Origin: Candidatus Kuenenia stuttgartensis
GTDB taxonomy: Bacteria > Planctomycetota > Planctomycetia > Pirellulales > UBA1268
Length of the DNA stretch: 5,337 nt
Assembly (NCBI GenBank): GCA_945876515.1
Contig: CAMCPF010000239.1
Coordinates: 1 to 5,337, forward strand
Direction of reading: 5' to 3'
Numbering within the stretch: the first letter of the stretch is position 1; each line of letters starts with the position of its first letter. Both the position numbers and the translations under genes were made by a program. Shown here piece by piece: positions 1-5,337 of the stretch. Below the pieces are notes generated by a model, which saw nothing but the letters and a program-made list of their open reading frames with translations, was not told the origin of the DNA and searched no databases.

Positions 1-1
1 C

Positions 2-1399
2 GTGGGGCTGACGCTCGTGTGCCGGGCGGTCGATGTGCGGGCCGATCTCTCGGAAGGGCAGATCTCCTCGCTGGCCCCCGACACGCGGCGGCTGCTCGGG
101 TCGCTCGAGGCGGACCGCCCGGTGGACATCAAGGCCTACGTCAGCCCGACCGTGCCCGAAGACTACGCCGAGACGCGGCTCAACCTGCTCAACATGCTGC
201 GGCAGTTCGAGCGGCTCAGCCAGGGCAAGGTCACGGTGGAGGTGGTTCCGACGGAGCCCAAGACTGAGCAGGCGGCGCTGGCCGCCCAGCAGTTCGGCAT
301 CGAGCCGGTGAGCGTGCAGGCCCGCGTGCGTGGTGCCTACCGGCAGGAGGAGATCTTCCTCGGCTGTGCCGTCACCAGCGGGCTGGAGAAGGTGGTCGTG
401 CCCTTCTTCGACAAGGGCACGCCGGTGGAATATGAACTCGTTCGCTCGATCTGCACCGCCGCCCAGCAGCAGCGGAAGCGACTCGGCCTGATCACGACTG
501 ACGCGGAGTTGTTCGGCGGCTTCGACATGGCCAGCGGCCAGGCCCGGCCGCGGCAGCCGCTGGTGGACGAGCTCGAGAAGCAGTACGACGTCGTGCAGGT
601 GGACGCGTCGGCTCCGATCACCGAGAGCTTCGACGTGCTCTTGGCGGTGCAGCCCTCGTCGCTGGGGCCGGAGCAGATGGCCAACTTCGTGGCGGCCGTG
701 AAGGCCGGCCAGCCGGTCGCCATCTTCGAGGATCCGCTGCCGGTCTACATGCCGGGCGTGCCGGGCACCTCGCAGCCCCGTCGCAGCCCGATGGGACCGA
801 TGGCGATGTTCGGGCCGCAGGGGCAGCCCAAGGGCGACATCAACCTGCTCTGGGACACGCTCGGCGTGCGGCTCGCCGCGGCCTCCGGGCGGCCGGCGAT
901 GGGGCAGATGGGCTCGGCGCCGATCATCGTCTACCAGGACTACAACCCCCACCCGCAACTCGAGGACCTGCTCGAGCGAGAGTTTGTGTTCATCGATGCC
1001 ACGCTCGAGGGAGGCAAGCAGGGTGGCTTCGATCCGAAGTTCCCGGCCACGTCCGGCCTCCAGGAGGTGATGTTTCCGTTCGTGGGCGGCCTCGAGAAGA
1101 TCGACGGGGCCGATGTCAGCTTCACGCCGCTGGTGCAGACGGCGGCCGGCCTCTCCGGGACGATCCGCTTCGAAGACGTCGAGCGGGCGATGGGCAGTGG
1201 TAGCCGGCAGTCGCTGCGCCAGATGCTGGGAATCTACGAGAAGCGGCAGGACGACGGGCTCGTGCTCGCGGCCCTGGTGGAGGGGCGGGCGGCGGCCGCG
1301 GTGCAGAAGGCCGGCGACGGCCCGGCCGGTGAGGGCGGGGGTGGTGGCCGACGTCGACATGCTGTCGGGCCTGTTCTTCGGCCTGCGGACCCGTGGTGA
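2..1399 (+). CDS. GldG-like ABC-transporter auxiliary protein, N-terminal and central part (5' truncated, frameshifted)
   Basis: The frame is open from the first bases, so the true start and the first membrane segment lie upstream; the GTG at 2 is only the first possible codon. The protein resembles the GldG / ABC_transp_aux family, the extracytoplasmic partner of ABC-2 type exporters. Visible family features are an opening stretch with DVRADLSEGQISSLAPDTRR (residues about 11-30), then a PVDIKAYVSP strand (about residue 40), RLGLITTD (from residue 160), FDVLLAVQP (from 210) and the acidic FEDPLP turn (about 242-247). This is the Rossmann-like central domain that ends with placing a 'DP' after a hydrophobic strand. 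After about base 1336 the frame reads a Gly/Arg-rich tail that ends at TGA 1397-1399 and does not look like protein. The real continuation is in the next frame (see 1341-1967). An ATPase and an ABC-2 permease are expected upstream. Family call is strong; exact role in planctomycetes is unknown. Confidence 0.8.
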   Translation: MGLTLVCRAVDVRADLSEGQISSLAPDTRRLLGSLEADRPVDIKAYVSPTVPEDYAETRLNLLNMLRQFERLSQGKVTVEVVPTEPKTEQAALAAQQFGIEPVSVQARVRGAYRQEEIFLGCAVTSGLEKVVVPFFDKGTPVEYELVRSICTAAQQQRKRLGLITTDAELFGGFDMASGQARPRQPLVDELEKQYDVVQVDASAPITESFDVLLAVQPSSLGPEQMANFVAAVKAGQPVAIFEDPLPVYMPGVPGTSQPRRSPMGPMAMFGPQGQPKGDINLLWDTLGVRLAAASGRPAMGQMGSAPIIVYQDYNPHPQLEDLLEREFVFIDATLEGGKQGGFDPKFPATSGLQEVMFPFVGGLEKIDGADVSFTPLVQTAAGLSGTIRFEDVERAMGSGSRQSLRQMLGIYEKRQDDGLVLAALVEGRAAAAVQKAGDGPAGEGGGGGRRRHAVGPVLRPADPW

Positions 1400-1967
1400 C
1401 GAGACCTTCAATCTCGACTTCGACAACGTGGAGTTGGCCCTCAATCTGCTCGACTCGCTCGCAGGCGATGACCGGTTCGTCGAGATCCGCAAGCGGAAGC
1501 CGAAGCATCGGACGCTCGAGCGAATCGAAGACGCCGTGGCCGGCGCCCGCCAGCGTGCCGACGGTCAGCGGGCCATGTTCATCGCCGAGTTTGACAAGGC
1601 GGAGCAGGCGGCCAACGACGCGATGCAAAAGGAAGTCGGCGCTTTCGAGAAGAAAATCCAGGAACTGGAGTCGCAGGGCAACGCCGACCCGCAGGCGGCG
1701 ATGCAGGCGATGCAGCAACTCGCCAGCAGCCAGCGGCTGGCCCAGCGGAAGCTTGACACCAAGATCGAGCAGCTGCGGCGGAACCGGGATGCCGAGGTCG
1801 CCAAGGTCGAGCGGGATCTCGAGGGTGACATTCGGCGCGAGCAGGACCGGCAGAAATGGCTGGCCGTGCTGCTGCCGCCGATCCCGCCGCTGGTGGTGGC
1901 GTTCTTCGTGTTCTTCCGCCGCCGGGCGCAGGAGCGCGAGGGCGTGGCGACGTCGAGGCTCAGGTAA
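1341..1967 (+). CDS. GldG-like protein, C-terminal part in shifted frame (coiled coil plus membrane anchor)
   Basis: This frame carries the continuation of the preceding protein. It begins with VVADVDMLSGLFFGLR, followed by FDNVELALNLLDSLAGDDRF and EIRKRKPKHRTLERIE, the typical C-terminal block of GldG-like proteins. Next comes a long charged and Gln-rich helix (about bases 1535-1850) with heptad-like spacing, probably coiled coil. One hydrophobic segment (bases 1857-1916) follows, then a basic FFRRRAQER tail, consistent with a C-terminal transmembrane anchor. The stop is TAA 1965-1967. An independent start (ATG 1359, or GTG at 1341 or 1344) is formally possible but has no convincing Shine-Dalgarno, and it would begin inside a conserved domain. 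I therefore read this as the second half of one gene joined by a +1 shift at a G-run (1337-1341). That shift may be a sequencing or assembly error or a true mutation. The frame is also open back to 1113, but that stretch is a shadow of the first half. Confidence 0.78.
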   Translation: MVADVDMLSGLFFGLRTRGDETFNLDFDNVELALNLLDSLAGDDRFVEIRKRKPKHRTLERIEDAVAGARQRADGQRAMFIAEFDKAEQAANDAMQKEVGAFEKKIQELESQGNADPQAAMQAMQQLASSQRLAQRKLDTKIEQLRRNRDAEVAKVERDLEGDIRREQDRQKWLAVLLPPIPPLVVAFFVFFRRRAQEREGVATSRLR

Positions 1968-1968
1968 A

Positions 1969-1973
1969 GGAGG
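1969..1973 (+). promoter_or_regulatory. Shine-Dalgarno for the DUF4340 gene
   Basis: GGAGG lies 8 bases before ATG 1982 and directly after the TAA that ends the gldG-like gene. It decides the choice of 1982 over upstream in-frame codons, and the tight spacing supports translation from a shared mRNA. A second GGAGG at 2011-2015 lies 8 bases before the in-frame ATG 2024, so an internal start is also possible. Confidence 0.7.
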
Positions 1974-1981
1974 GACGGCGA

Positions 1982-3766
1982 ATGACCGGTGGTGCACGAA
2001 GCGATGCGATGGAGGGCGGGGGCATGACGGCCGCCGGCCGCCGGACGTTGACGTTCCTGGCCGTGGGGCTGGGCCTGCTCGCGACCGGGGCGTGGCTGCA
2101 AATGCGGCCGGCGCTGCGGTCGCGGACGGTCACGGCCGAGATGGCCGAGGGCAAGCCGCTGTTCCCCGAACTCACCGACGCCTCCAAGGCCGCCAGCCTG
2201 GAGATCGTCTCCTTCGACGAAGACACCGCCACTCTCGCGCCCTTCAAGGTGGTCAAGAGTGGCGGCGTATGGGTGCTACCGTCCCACCAGAACTATCCCG
2301 CCGACGCCAAGGACCAGCTGGCGGCCGCGGCCACGGAACTGGTCGAGCGGCCCATCGTGGCCGTCAAGAGCACCTCCCCGGGCGACCACGAACTCTACGG
2401 CGTCAAGGAGCCCGACGCCGAAAAGGTGGCCGTGGGCGAGACGGGCGTTGGCCAGCTGGTCGAGATCCGCGACGCTTCGGGCAACAAGCTCGCCCGGCTG
2501 ATCATCGGCAAGGAGTTTAAGCGGCCGGCCGGCACCGACGCGGCTGGCCGAACCCTGCGATACGTCCGCAGGGCCGGGCAGGATCCCGTCTACTTGGTGG
2601 AGCTCGACACCGCGAAGTTCACCACGAAGTTCGACGAGTGGATCGAGAAGGACTTGCTCAAGCTCTCCCCCTGGGACGTGACCCGGCTCCGGATCGACGA
2701 CTCCTCCTGGTCGGTCGCCTTCGCGCCTGACGGCAGCCCGGCCATTTCCCGCACGCGAACCAGCGAAATCGACCTGGCCTACGACGACAAGGAGGGGAAG
2801 TGGTCGCTCCTCAAGCTCGTCGACTTCGGCAAGGGCAACAAGCCGGAGGAGAAGCCGCTCACCGCCGACGAGGAGCTGGCCACCGCGAAGCTCAACGACC
2901 TGAAGAACGCCCTGGCGGACCTCAGCATCGTGGACGTGGTGCGCAAGCCCGCCGGCCTGAGCGCCGACCTCAAGGCCGACAAGAAGTTCACCGACGACCA
3001 GCAGGCGGTGTTGTCGCTGGCCGGGCGGGGTTTCTTTCCGATCGACTCGGGGGAGATGCTCGCGTCGAGCGGCGAGACGGTGGTGGGCATGAAGGACGGC
3101 GTCGAGTACCTGCTGCGGTTTGGCAACCCGACGAGCGTGGCAGGCGAGGAAGGCGGTGCCGCGGCCGCGGCCGAGCCCCCGGCCGATGAAGCGGATCAAG
3201 CCGCCGGCGACAAGGACAAGGCCGGCCGCTACCTGTTCGTGTCGGCGCGGTTCAACGAGGGGTTGCTCACCAAGCCGGAGCTTCTACCGCTGCCCGAAGC
3301 GGCGGACAAGCCGGAGGCTGCCGAGGAGAAGAAGCCGGGAGCCGGCGAGGCTGAGGAGAAGAAACCCGAGGAGACGCCTCAGGAGACGCCAGCAGCGGCT
3401 GCCGGCGGCACGCCCGGCGACGAGGGCGAGACCGGCGCGACAGGTGAGCCGGGCGAACAGAAGCCCGCCGCCGACGCTGGCCCGGATTCGCTCGCCAAGG
3501 CCGACGAGGAGGAGGCCAAGGCGCAGGCGGCCATCGAGGAGCGGCGGCGCATCGAGCGGGAAAATCGGCTCGCCCAAGAGGCCTACGATGAGAAGGTGAA
3601 GGCCGGCCAAAAGCGGGTGCGCGAGCTCAACGGCCGGTTTGCCGACTGGTACTACGTGGTCTCAGAGGCCGAATATGCGAAGATCCGTCTCGGTCGGGCG
3701 GATGTGATCCAGGCCAAGCCGGCCGACGAGGCCCCCGCGGTGCCGGCCGCCGAGCCGACGCCCTAA
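1982..3766 (+). CDS. DUF4340 domain-containing membrane protein
   Basis: A 594-residue protein if started at ATG 1982. A basic, Gly-rich N-terminus is followed by one hydrophobic segment (about residues 22-39, TLTFLAVGLGLLATGAWL). The rest is therefore probably anchored in the inner membrane and faces outward. DUF4340 hallmarks are visible: W97 with a VLPSHQNYPADAKDQL continuation, YGVKEPD at 139, LIIG at 173-176, YVRRAGQDPVYLV from 194, and a late DWYYVVSEAEYAKIRLGR block from 555. Two low-complexity stretches interrupt it: an Ala/Glu/Asp/Gly patch (about 388-415) and a longer Glu/Lys/Pro/Ala/Gly patch (about 437-500). A charged helix with coiled-coil character follows (about 504-548). It lies 14 bases downstream of the gldG-like gene, the usual pairing for DUF4340 proteins next to GldF/GldG-like exporters. 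The biochemical role of DUF4340 is not established; an accessory part of the export complex is an inference. ATG 2024 is an alternative start that would still keep the membrane segment. Confidence 0.85.
   Translation: MTGGARSDAMEGGGMTAAGRRTLTFLAVGLGLLATGAWLQMRPALRSRTVTAEMAEGKPLFPELTDASKAASLEIVSFDEDTATLAPFKVVKSGGVWVLPSHQNYPADAKDQLAAAATELVERPIVAVKSTSPGDHELYGVKEPDAEKVAVGETGVGQLVEIRDASGNKLARLIIGKEFKRPAGTDAAGRTLRYVRRAGQDPVYLVELDTAKFTTKFDEWIEKDLLKLSPWDVTRLRIDDSSWSVAFAPDGSPAISRTRTSEIDLAYDDKEGKWSLLKLVDFGKGNKPEEKPLTADEELATAKLNDLKNALADLSIVDVVRKPAGLSADLKADKKFTDDQQAVLSLAGRGFFPIDSGEMLASSGETVVGMKDGVEYLLRFGNPTSVAGEEGGAAAAAEPPADEADQAAGDKDKAGRYLFVSARFNEGLLTKPELLPLPEAADKPEAAEEKKPGAGEAEEKKPEETPQETPAAAAGGTPGDEGETGATGEPGEQKPAADAGPDSLAKADEEEAKAQAAIEERRRIERENRLAQEAYDEKVKAGQKRVRELNGRFADWYYVVSEAEYAKIRLGRADVIQAKPADEAPAVPAAEPTP
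3290..3480 (+). repeat. Low-complexity, partly tandem coding repeat inside the DUF4340 gene
   Basis: This stretch encodes a Glu/Lys/Pro/Ala/Gly-rich linker with repeated EEKKP words. At DNA level GAGGAGAAGAA occurs at 3323-3333 and again at 3353-3363 (30-base step), and GGAGACGCC occurs at 3370-3378 and 3382-3390 (12-base step). The reading frame stays intact. It is probably a flexible spacer grown by slippage or short duplications between the folded domain and the terminal DWYYVVS block. Confidence 0.6.
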
Positions 3767-3803
3767 CCCGCCCGCCCTGCAGCCAGGCCGCCCGGCAGTT
3801 CGC

Positions 3804-4838
3804 ATGTCCGACATCCTCACCTCGCCGCGGCCATCCCGGTTCGGTCGTGCGGTCGGCTTCCGGCTCGCCGGAATCGGAAGCGCGGTGCCCGACACCGTGG
3901 TGACCAATGCCGACCTGGCCCGGCTTGGCTGTGACCCGGAGTGGATCGTGGCCCGCTCAGGCATCCACGAGCGGCGGCATGCGGCTCCCGGGGTGGCGAC
4001 CAGCGACCTGGCGACGGCGGCCGGTCGGGCCGCCATCAGCCAGGCGGGCGTGTCGGCGGCCGACATCGACCTGCTCGTGCTCGGCACCTTCACGCCCGAC
4101 ACCTGCATCCCCTCGACCGCCTGCGTGGTCCAGGAGTCACTCGGCCTCGATGCCCCGGCGATGGACGTCACCGCCGCCTGCGCGGGCTTCGCCTACGCGC
4201 TCGTCACGGCCGCGCAGTTCGTGGCGGCGGGCACGAGCCGGCTGCCGCTCGTGATCGGTGCCGACACCAACTCCCGGGTCGTCGATCCCGAGGACGTGAA
4301 GACCTGGCCGCTGTTCGGCGACGGCGCCGGCGGCGTGGTCCTGGAGGCGACCGGGCCCGCTCCGGCCGGCCGCGAGCGAGGATTGCTCGCCTTCGCGCTC
4401 GGCTCCGACGGCCGCGGGGCGGGCCTGCTCGCCTGCCCGATGAGCGGTTCGCGACAGCCGGTGTCGGCCGAGGGGCTCATTCGCCGGGACCAGTTCATGA
4501 AGATGGACGGTCGGGCGGTCTTCAAGTGGGCCATCCGGCTGGCGGAGGAGAACATCGCGGAGGTCATGAGGCGATCCGGCCTGTCGCTCGAGGCCGTGGA
4601 TCTGTTCGTGCTCCACCAGGCGAATGCGCGGATCCTCGAAGGCATCCGGACCGCCTTGGGATTGCCGGAGGAGAAGGTGTTCATGAACCTGGACCGCTTC
4701 GGCAACACCTCCAGCGGCTCGATCCCGCTGGCCCTCGACGAGGCCTGGCGGACCGGCCGCATCGGACCGGAGAGCACGGTCGTGGTGTGCGGCTTCGGCG
4801 GCGGCCTCGCCTGGGGCACGGCCTGCTGGCGGCTCTAA
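3804..4838 (+). CDS. fabH: 3-oxoacyl-[acyl-carrier-protein] synthase III (ketoacyl-ACP synthase III)
   Basis: A complete 344-residue thiolase-fold enzyme of the KAS III family. FabH enzymes condense an acyl-CoA primer (acetyl-CoA or branched) with malonyl-ACP, the first elongation step of type II fatty-acid synthesis in the cytoplasm. The catalytic triad is visible: C126 in TAACAGFAYAL, H271 in LHQANARI and N301 in GNTSSGS. Other family marks are EWIVARSGIHERR (46-58), LFGDGAGGVVLE (170-181), MDGRAVFKWA (234-243) and a C-terminal FGGGLAWG (331-338). The usual TSDEWI start of the arginine loop is replaced by GCDPEWI. At 344 residues it is somewhat longer than E. coli FabH (317), mainly through about 17 extra N-terminal residues. 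ATG 3804 is the only sensible start, because later in-frame candidates would remove the first strand; no clear Shine-Dalgarno precedes it. It lies 37 bases after the DUF4340 gene. No plsX, fabD or acpP is seen in the window. Substrate preference cannot be read from sequence; a secondary-metabolite KAS III paralogue is less likely but possible. Confidence 0.9.
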   Translation: MSDILTSPRPSRFGRAVGFRLAGIGSAVPDTVVTNADLARLGCDPEWIVARSGIHERRHAAPGVATSDLATAAGRAAISQAGVSAADIDLLVLGTFTPDTCIPSTACVVQESLGLDAPAMDVTAACAGFAYALVTAAQFVAAGTSRLPLVIGADTNSRVVDPEDVKTWPLFGDGAGGVVLEATGPAPAGRERGLLAFALGSDGRGAGLLACPMSGSRQPVSAEGLIRRDQFMKMDGRAVFKWAIRLAEENIAEVMRRSGLSLEAVDLFVLHQANARILEGIRTALGLPEEKVFMNLDRFGNTSSGSIPLALDEAWRTGRIGPESTVVVCGFGGGLAWGTACWRL

Positions 4839-4845
4839 AGCCGCC
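4828..4845 (+). terminator. Hairpin across the fabH stop codon (possible terminator, no T-run)
   Basis: GGCGGCT (4828-4834) pairs perfectly with AGCCGCC (4839-4845). The four-base loop CTAA holds the TAA stop codon. A further hairpin follows at 4856-4874 (CCGGTCAC/GTCACCGG, 7 of 8 pairs, loop GCT). Neither is followed by a T-run, so intrinsic termination is uncertain; they may instead protect the mRNA 3' end. Confidence 0.4.
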
Positions 4846-4907
4846 CCTCTGGAGTCCGGTCACGCTGTCACCGGATTACGCGGGACGCAACGTCCTGGGT
4901 GTCGCCG

Positions 4908-5046
4908 GCTCGGGGCTGCTCGTGCCATCTCGCCGGACGCTCCCTTCAGGCATCCTGCCTTCCGGTCGCTCCATGCTGGCCTCGCTTCGGCATCCTGCCT
5001 GCGCTCGGCCAGCAAGGCCGGCTCCCTGGCACGAGCAACCCCGAGC
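4908..5046. repeat. 139-base structured element with 20-base inverted termini and two inner hairpin arms
   Basis: The left end (4908-4927, beginning GCTCGGGG and ending CGTGCCA) is the reverse complement of the right end (5027-5046) at 19 of 20 positions. After a symmetric 4/4 internal gap, GCCGG (4932-4936) can pair with CCGGC (5018-5022). Inside are two arms. In arm one, CCGGA (4933-4937) pairs with TCCGG (4961-4965) and encloses AGGCA-TCC-TGCCT (4948-4960). In arm two, GCTGGCC (4975-4981) pairs with GGCCAGC (5007-5013) and encloses GGCA-TCC-TGCC (4989-4999). The word GGCATCCTGCCT is present in both arms, exactly 40 bases apart (4949-4960 and 4989-5000). Arm one competes in part with the inner GCCGG pairing. 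No target-site duplication is seen at the ends. It may be a REP/MITE-like palindromic repeat or a structured RNA. Confidence 0.65.
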
Positions 5047-5129
5047 AGTCCAAGGATACGCTGAGCGGACCGTTGGTCCTCGCTGTGTACCCCCTGATGC
5101 TGAGGAGCCGGTCGGGGGCACGCGCAGGA

Positions 5130-5199
5130 GCCGGTGCATTTTGCCTGCCAGAGAAGACTCACTATTCAAGTTGAGTGAGTAACGGCAAAATCCGCCGGC
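5130..5199. promoter_or_regulatory. Long two-tier hairpin upstream of coaBC
   Basis: The outer stem joins 5130-5145 with 5184-5199: 14 Watson-Crick pairs, one G-U (5135/5194) and one C-C mismatch (5137/5192). It includes ATTTTGCC against GGCAAAAT. After an asymmetric internal loop (11 bases on the left, 3 on the right), an inner stem joins ACTCACT (5157-5163) and AGTGAGT (5174-5180) around a 10-base loop. The structure ends about 52 bases before the coaBC-like start. No T-run follows directly. It could be an RNA leader, a terminator-like structure or a DNA-level protein site. Confidence 0.55.
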
Positions 5200-5224
5200 G
5201 ACGAGCATGTCACCGACCGGCGGA
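5191..5224 (+). promoter_or_regulatory. Alternative hairpin competing with the upstream one
   Basis: TCCGCCGG (5191-5198) pairs perfectly with CCGGCGGA (5217-5224), with an 18-base loop that can form a short inner GAC/GTC pair (5200-5202/5209-5211). The 5191-5198 strand is the same one used in the outer stem of 5130-5199, so the two folds exclude each other. The neighbouring GCAAAA (5185-5190) can also pair with TTTTGC (5240-5245), which lies just before the coaBC-like ATG. This could extend the alternative fold across a 15-base bulge towards the ribosome-binding region. Confidence 0.4.
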
Positions 5225-5251
5225 CCACCAAGCACGGCGTTTTGCAGCGAG

Positions 5252-5337
5252 ATGAGCATCGCGGACCGTGAGATCGTGCTGGGGGTGAGCGGCGGGATCG
5301 CGGCCTACAAGGCGGCGGCCCTGACGAGCACCCTCGT
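5252..5337 (+). CDS. coaBC: Flavoprotein, probable CoaBC (phosphopantothenoylcysteine decarboxylase / phosphopantothenate-cysteine ligase), 3' truncated
   Basis: Only the first 28 codons are present. The translation runs MSIADREIVLGVSGGIAAYK and continues AAALTSTLV. The hydrophobic strand followed by GVSGGIAAYK is the N-terminal FMN-binding motif of the HFCD flavoprotein family as seen in CoaBC/Dfp, at the usual distance from the start. UbiX-type members have a different GASG-like loop, which makes them less likely. Full CoaBC adds cysteine to 4'-phosphopantothenate and decarboxylates the product, two steps of coenzyme A synthesis. Whether the CoaB ligase domain is present cannot be seen. The ATG at 5252 has only a weak AGCGAG upstream. 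The preceding bases hold the competing hairpins described at 5130-5224, so initiation may depend on leader structure. Confidence 0.75.
   Translation, partial: MSIADREIVLGVSGGIAAYKAAALTSTL

Larger units (their letters stand above)
4839..5251. other. Intergenic region rich in inverted repeats, no convincing gene
   Basis: About 413 bases lie between fabH and the coaBC-like start. Open frames exist on both strands (for example minus-strand frames ending near 4860 and 4876), but their translations are Arg/Pro/Ala/Cys-rich, lack domains and follow the repeats, so I do not call them. The region contains, in order: a hairpin at 4856-4874; a small hairpin GGACG-CAA-CGTCC (4883-4895); the 139-base inverted-repeat element 4908-5046; a hairpin GGACC-GTT-GGTCC (5067-5079); the long hairpin 5130-5199; and an alternative pairing 5191-5224. 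The stretch around 5137-5190 is noticeably less GC-rich than the flanks. No good -35/-10 pair was found. Confidence 0.6.

Noticed and set aside
1122..1997. Minus-strand open frame of 291 codons
   Set aside because: It is antisense to the coiled-coil end of the gldG-like gene. It is rich in Arg, Pro, Leu and His with no domain, as expected from a high-GC shadow of a real gene.
1393..2520. Plus-strand open frame of 375 codons between the first two genes
   Set aside because: The translation is Arg/Ser/Trp-rich and without family features, while the other frames carry recognisable GldG and DUF4340 sequence over the same bases.
2276..3199. Minus-strand open frame of 307 codons
   Set aside because: It is fully antisense to the DUF4340 gene, with composition typical of a shadow frame.
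4949..5000. Two copies of GGCATCCTGCCT as a possible CRISPR-like array
   Set aside because: Only two 12-base copies, each within its own hairpin arm of the larger element. There is no regular spacer series and no cas gene in the window.
5141..5168. Possible promoter TTGCCT - 16 bases - TATTCA
   Set aside because: Each hexamer matches the sigma-70 consensus at only about three of six positions, and the site lies inside the long hairpin; too weak to call.
3941..5182. Plus-strand open frame of 413 codons overlapping fabH and the intergenic region
   Set aside because: It is an off-frame reading of fabH (Arg/Gly-rich) that runs on through the repeat region; the FabH frame has all catalytic motifs.
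4860..5259. Minus-strand open frames of 100 and 127 codons in the intergenic region
   Set aside because: No domain, Arg/Pro/Cys-rich, and the content follows the inverted-repeat element. They would probably appear as spurious hypothetical proteins wherever the repeat occurs.

Overview
The window is high-GC bacterial DNA, coding almost throughout on the + strand. Gene content points to a planctomycete, probably a Pirellulales-type lineage. The clues are a GldG-like ABC-transporter auxiliary protein followed by a DUF4340 membrane protein, protein wording typical of that phylum, and an intergenic region packed with inverted repeats. The assignment is inferred from protein style, not from a marker gene.

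Layout: (1) 2-1967 holds a gldG-like gene whose 5' end lies outside the window. It is split by an apparent +1 frameshift near a G-run at about 1337-1341, so its C-terminal coiled coil and membrane anchor are read in another frame. (2) 1982-3766 is a DUF4340 protein with one N-terminal membrane segment, 14 bases after the gldG stop and behind a strong Shine-Dalgarno sequence. Together they look like the tail of an ABC-2 export operon; the ATPase and permease would be expected upstream. (3) 3804-4838 is a complete ketoacyl-ACP synthase III (FabH-type) with the full Cys-His-Asn triad, which starts type II fatty-acid synthesis. (4) 4839-5251 is about 413 bases without a convincing gene but full of nested inverted repeats. 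(5) 5252-5337 is the first 28 codons of a CoaBC-type flavoprotein (coenzyme A synthesis), cut by the window end.

FabH uses acyl-CoA and the CoaBC-type protein would help make CoA, so the right half has a loose metabolic theme, but the structured gap separates them and co-transcription is not shown. The left half (GldG/DUF4340) is an envelope module.

The least explained part is the gap. It contains a 139-base element (4908-5046) closed by 20-base inverted termini with one mismatch, with two inner hairpin arms that share the same loop word. It also contains a long hairpin (5130-5199) whose 3' strand can instead pair with a segment just before the coaBC start, giving two mutually exclusive folds. 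These are the main candidates for something undescribed: a structured RNA, a palindromic mobile repeat, or a leader switch.
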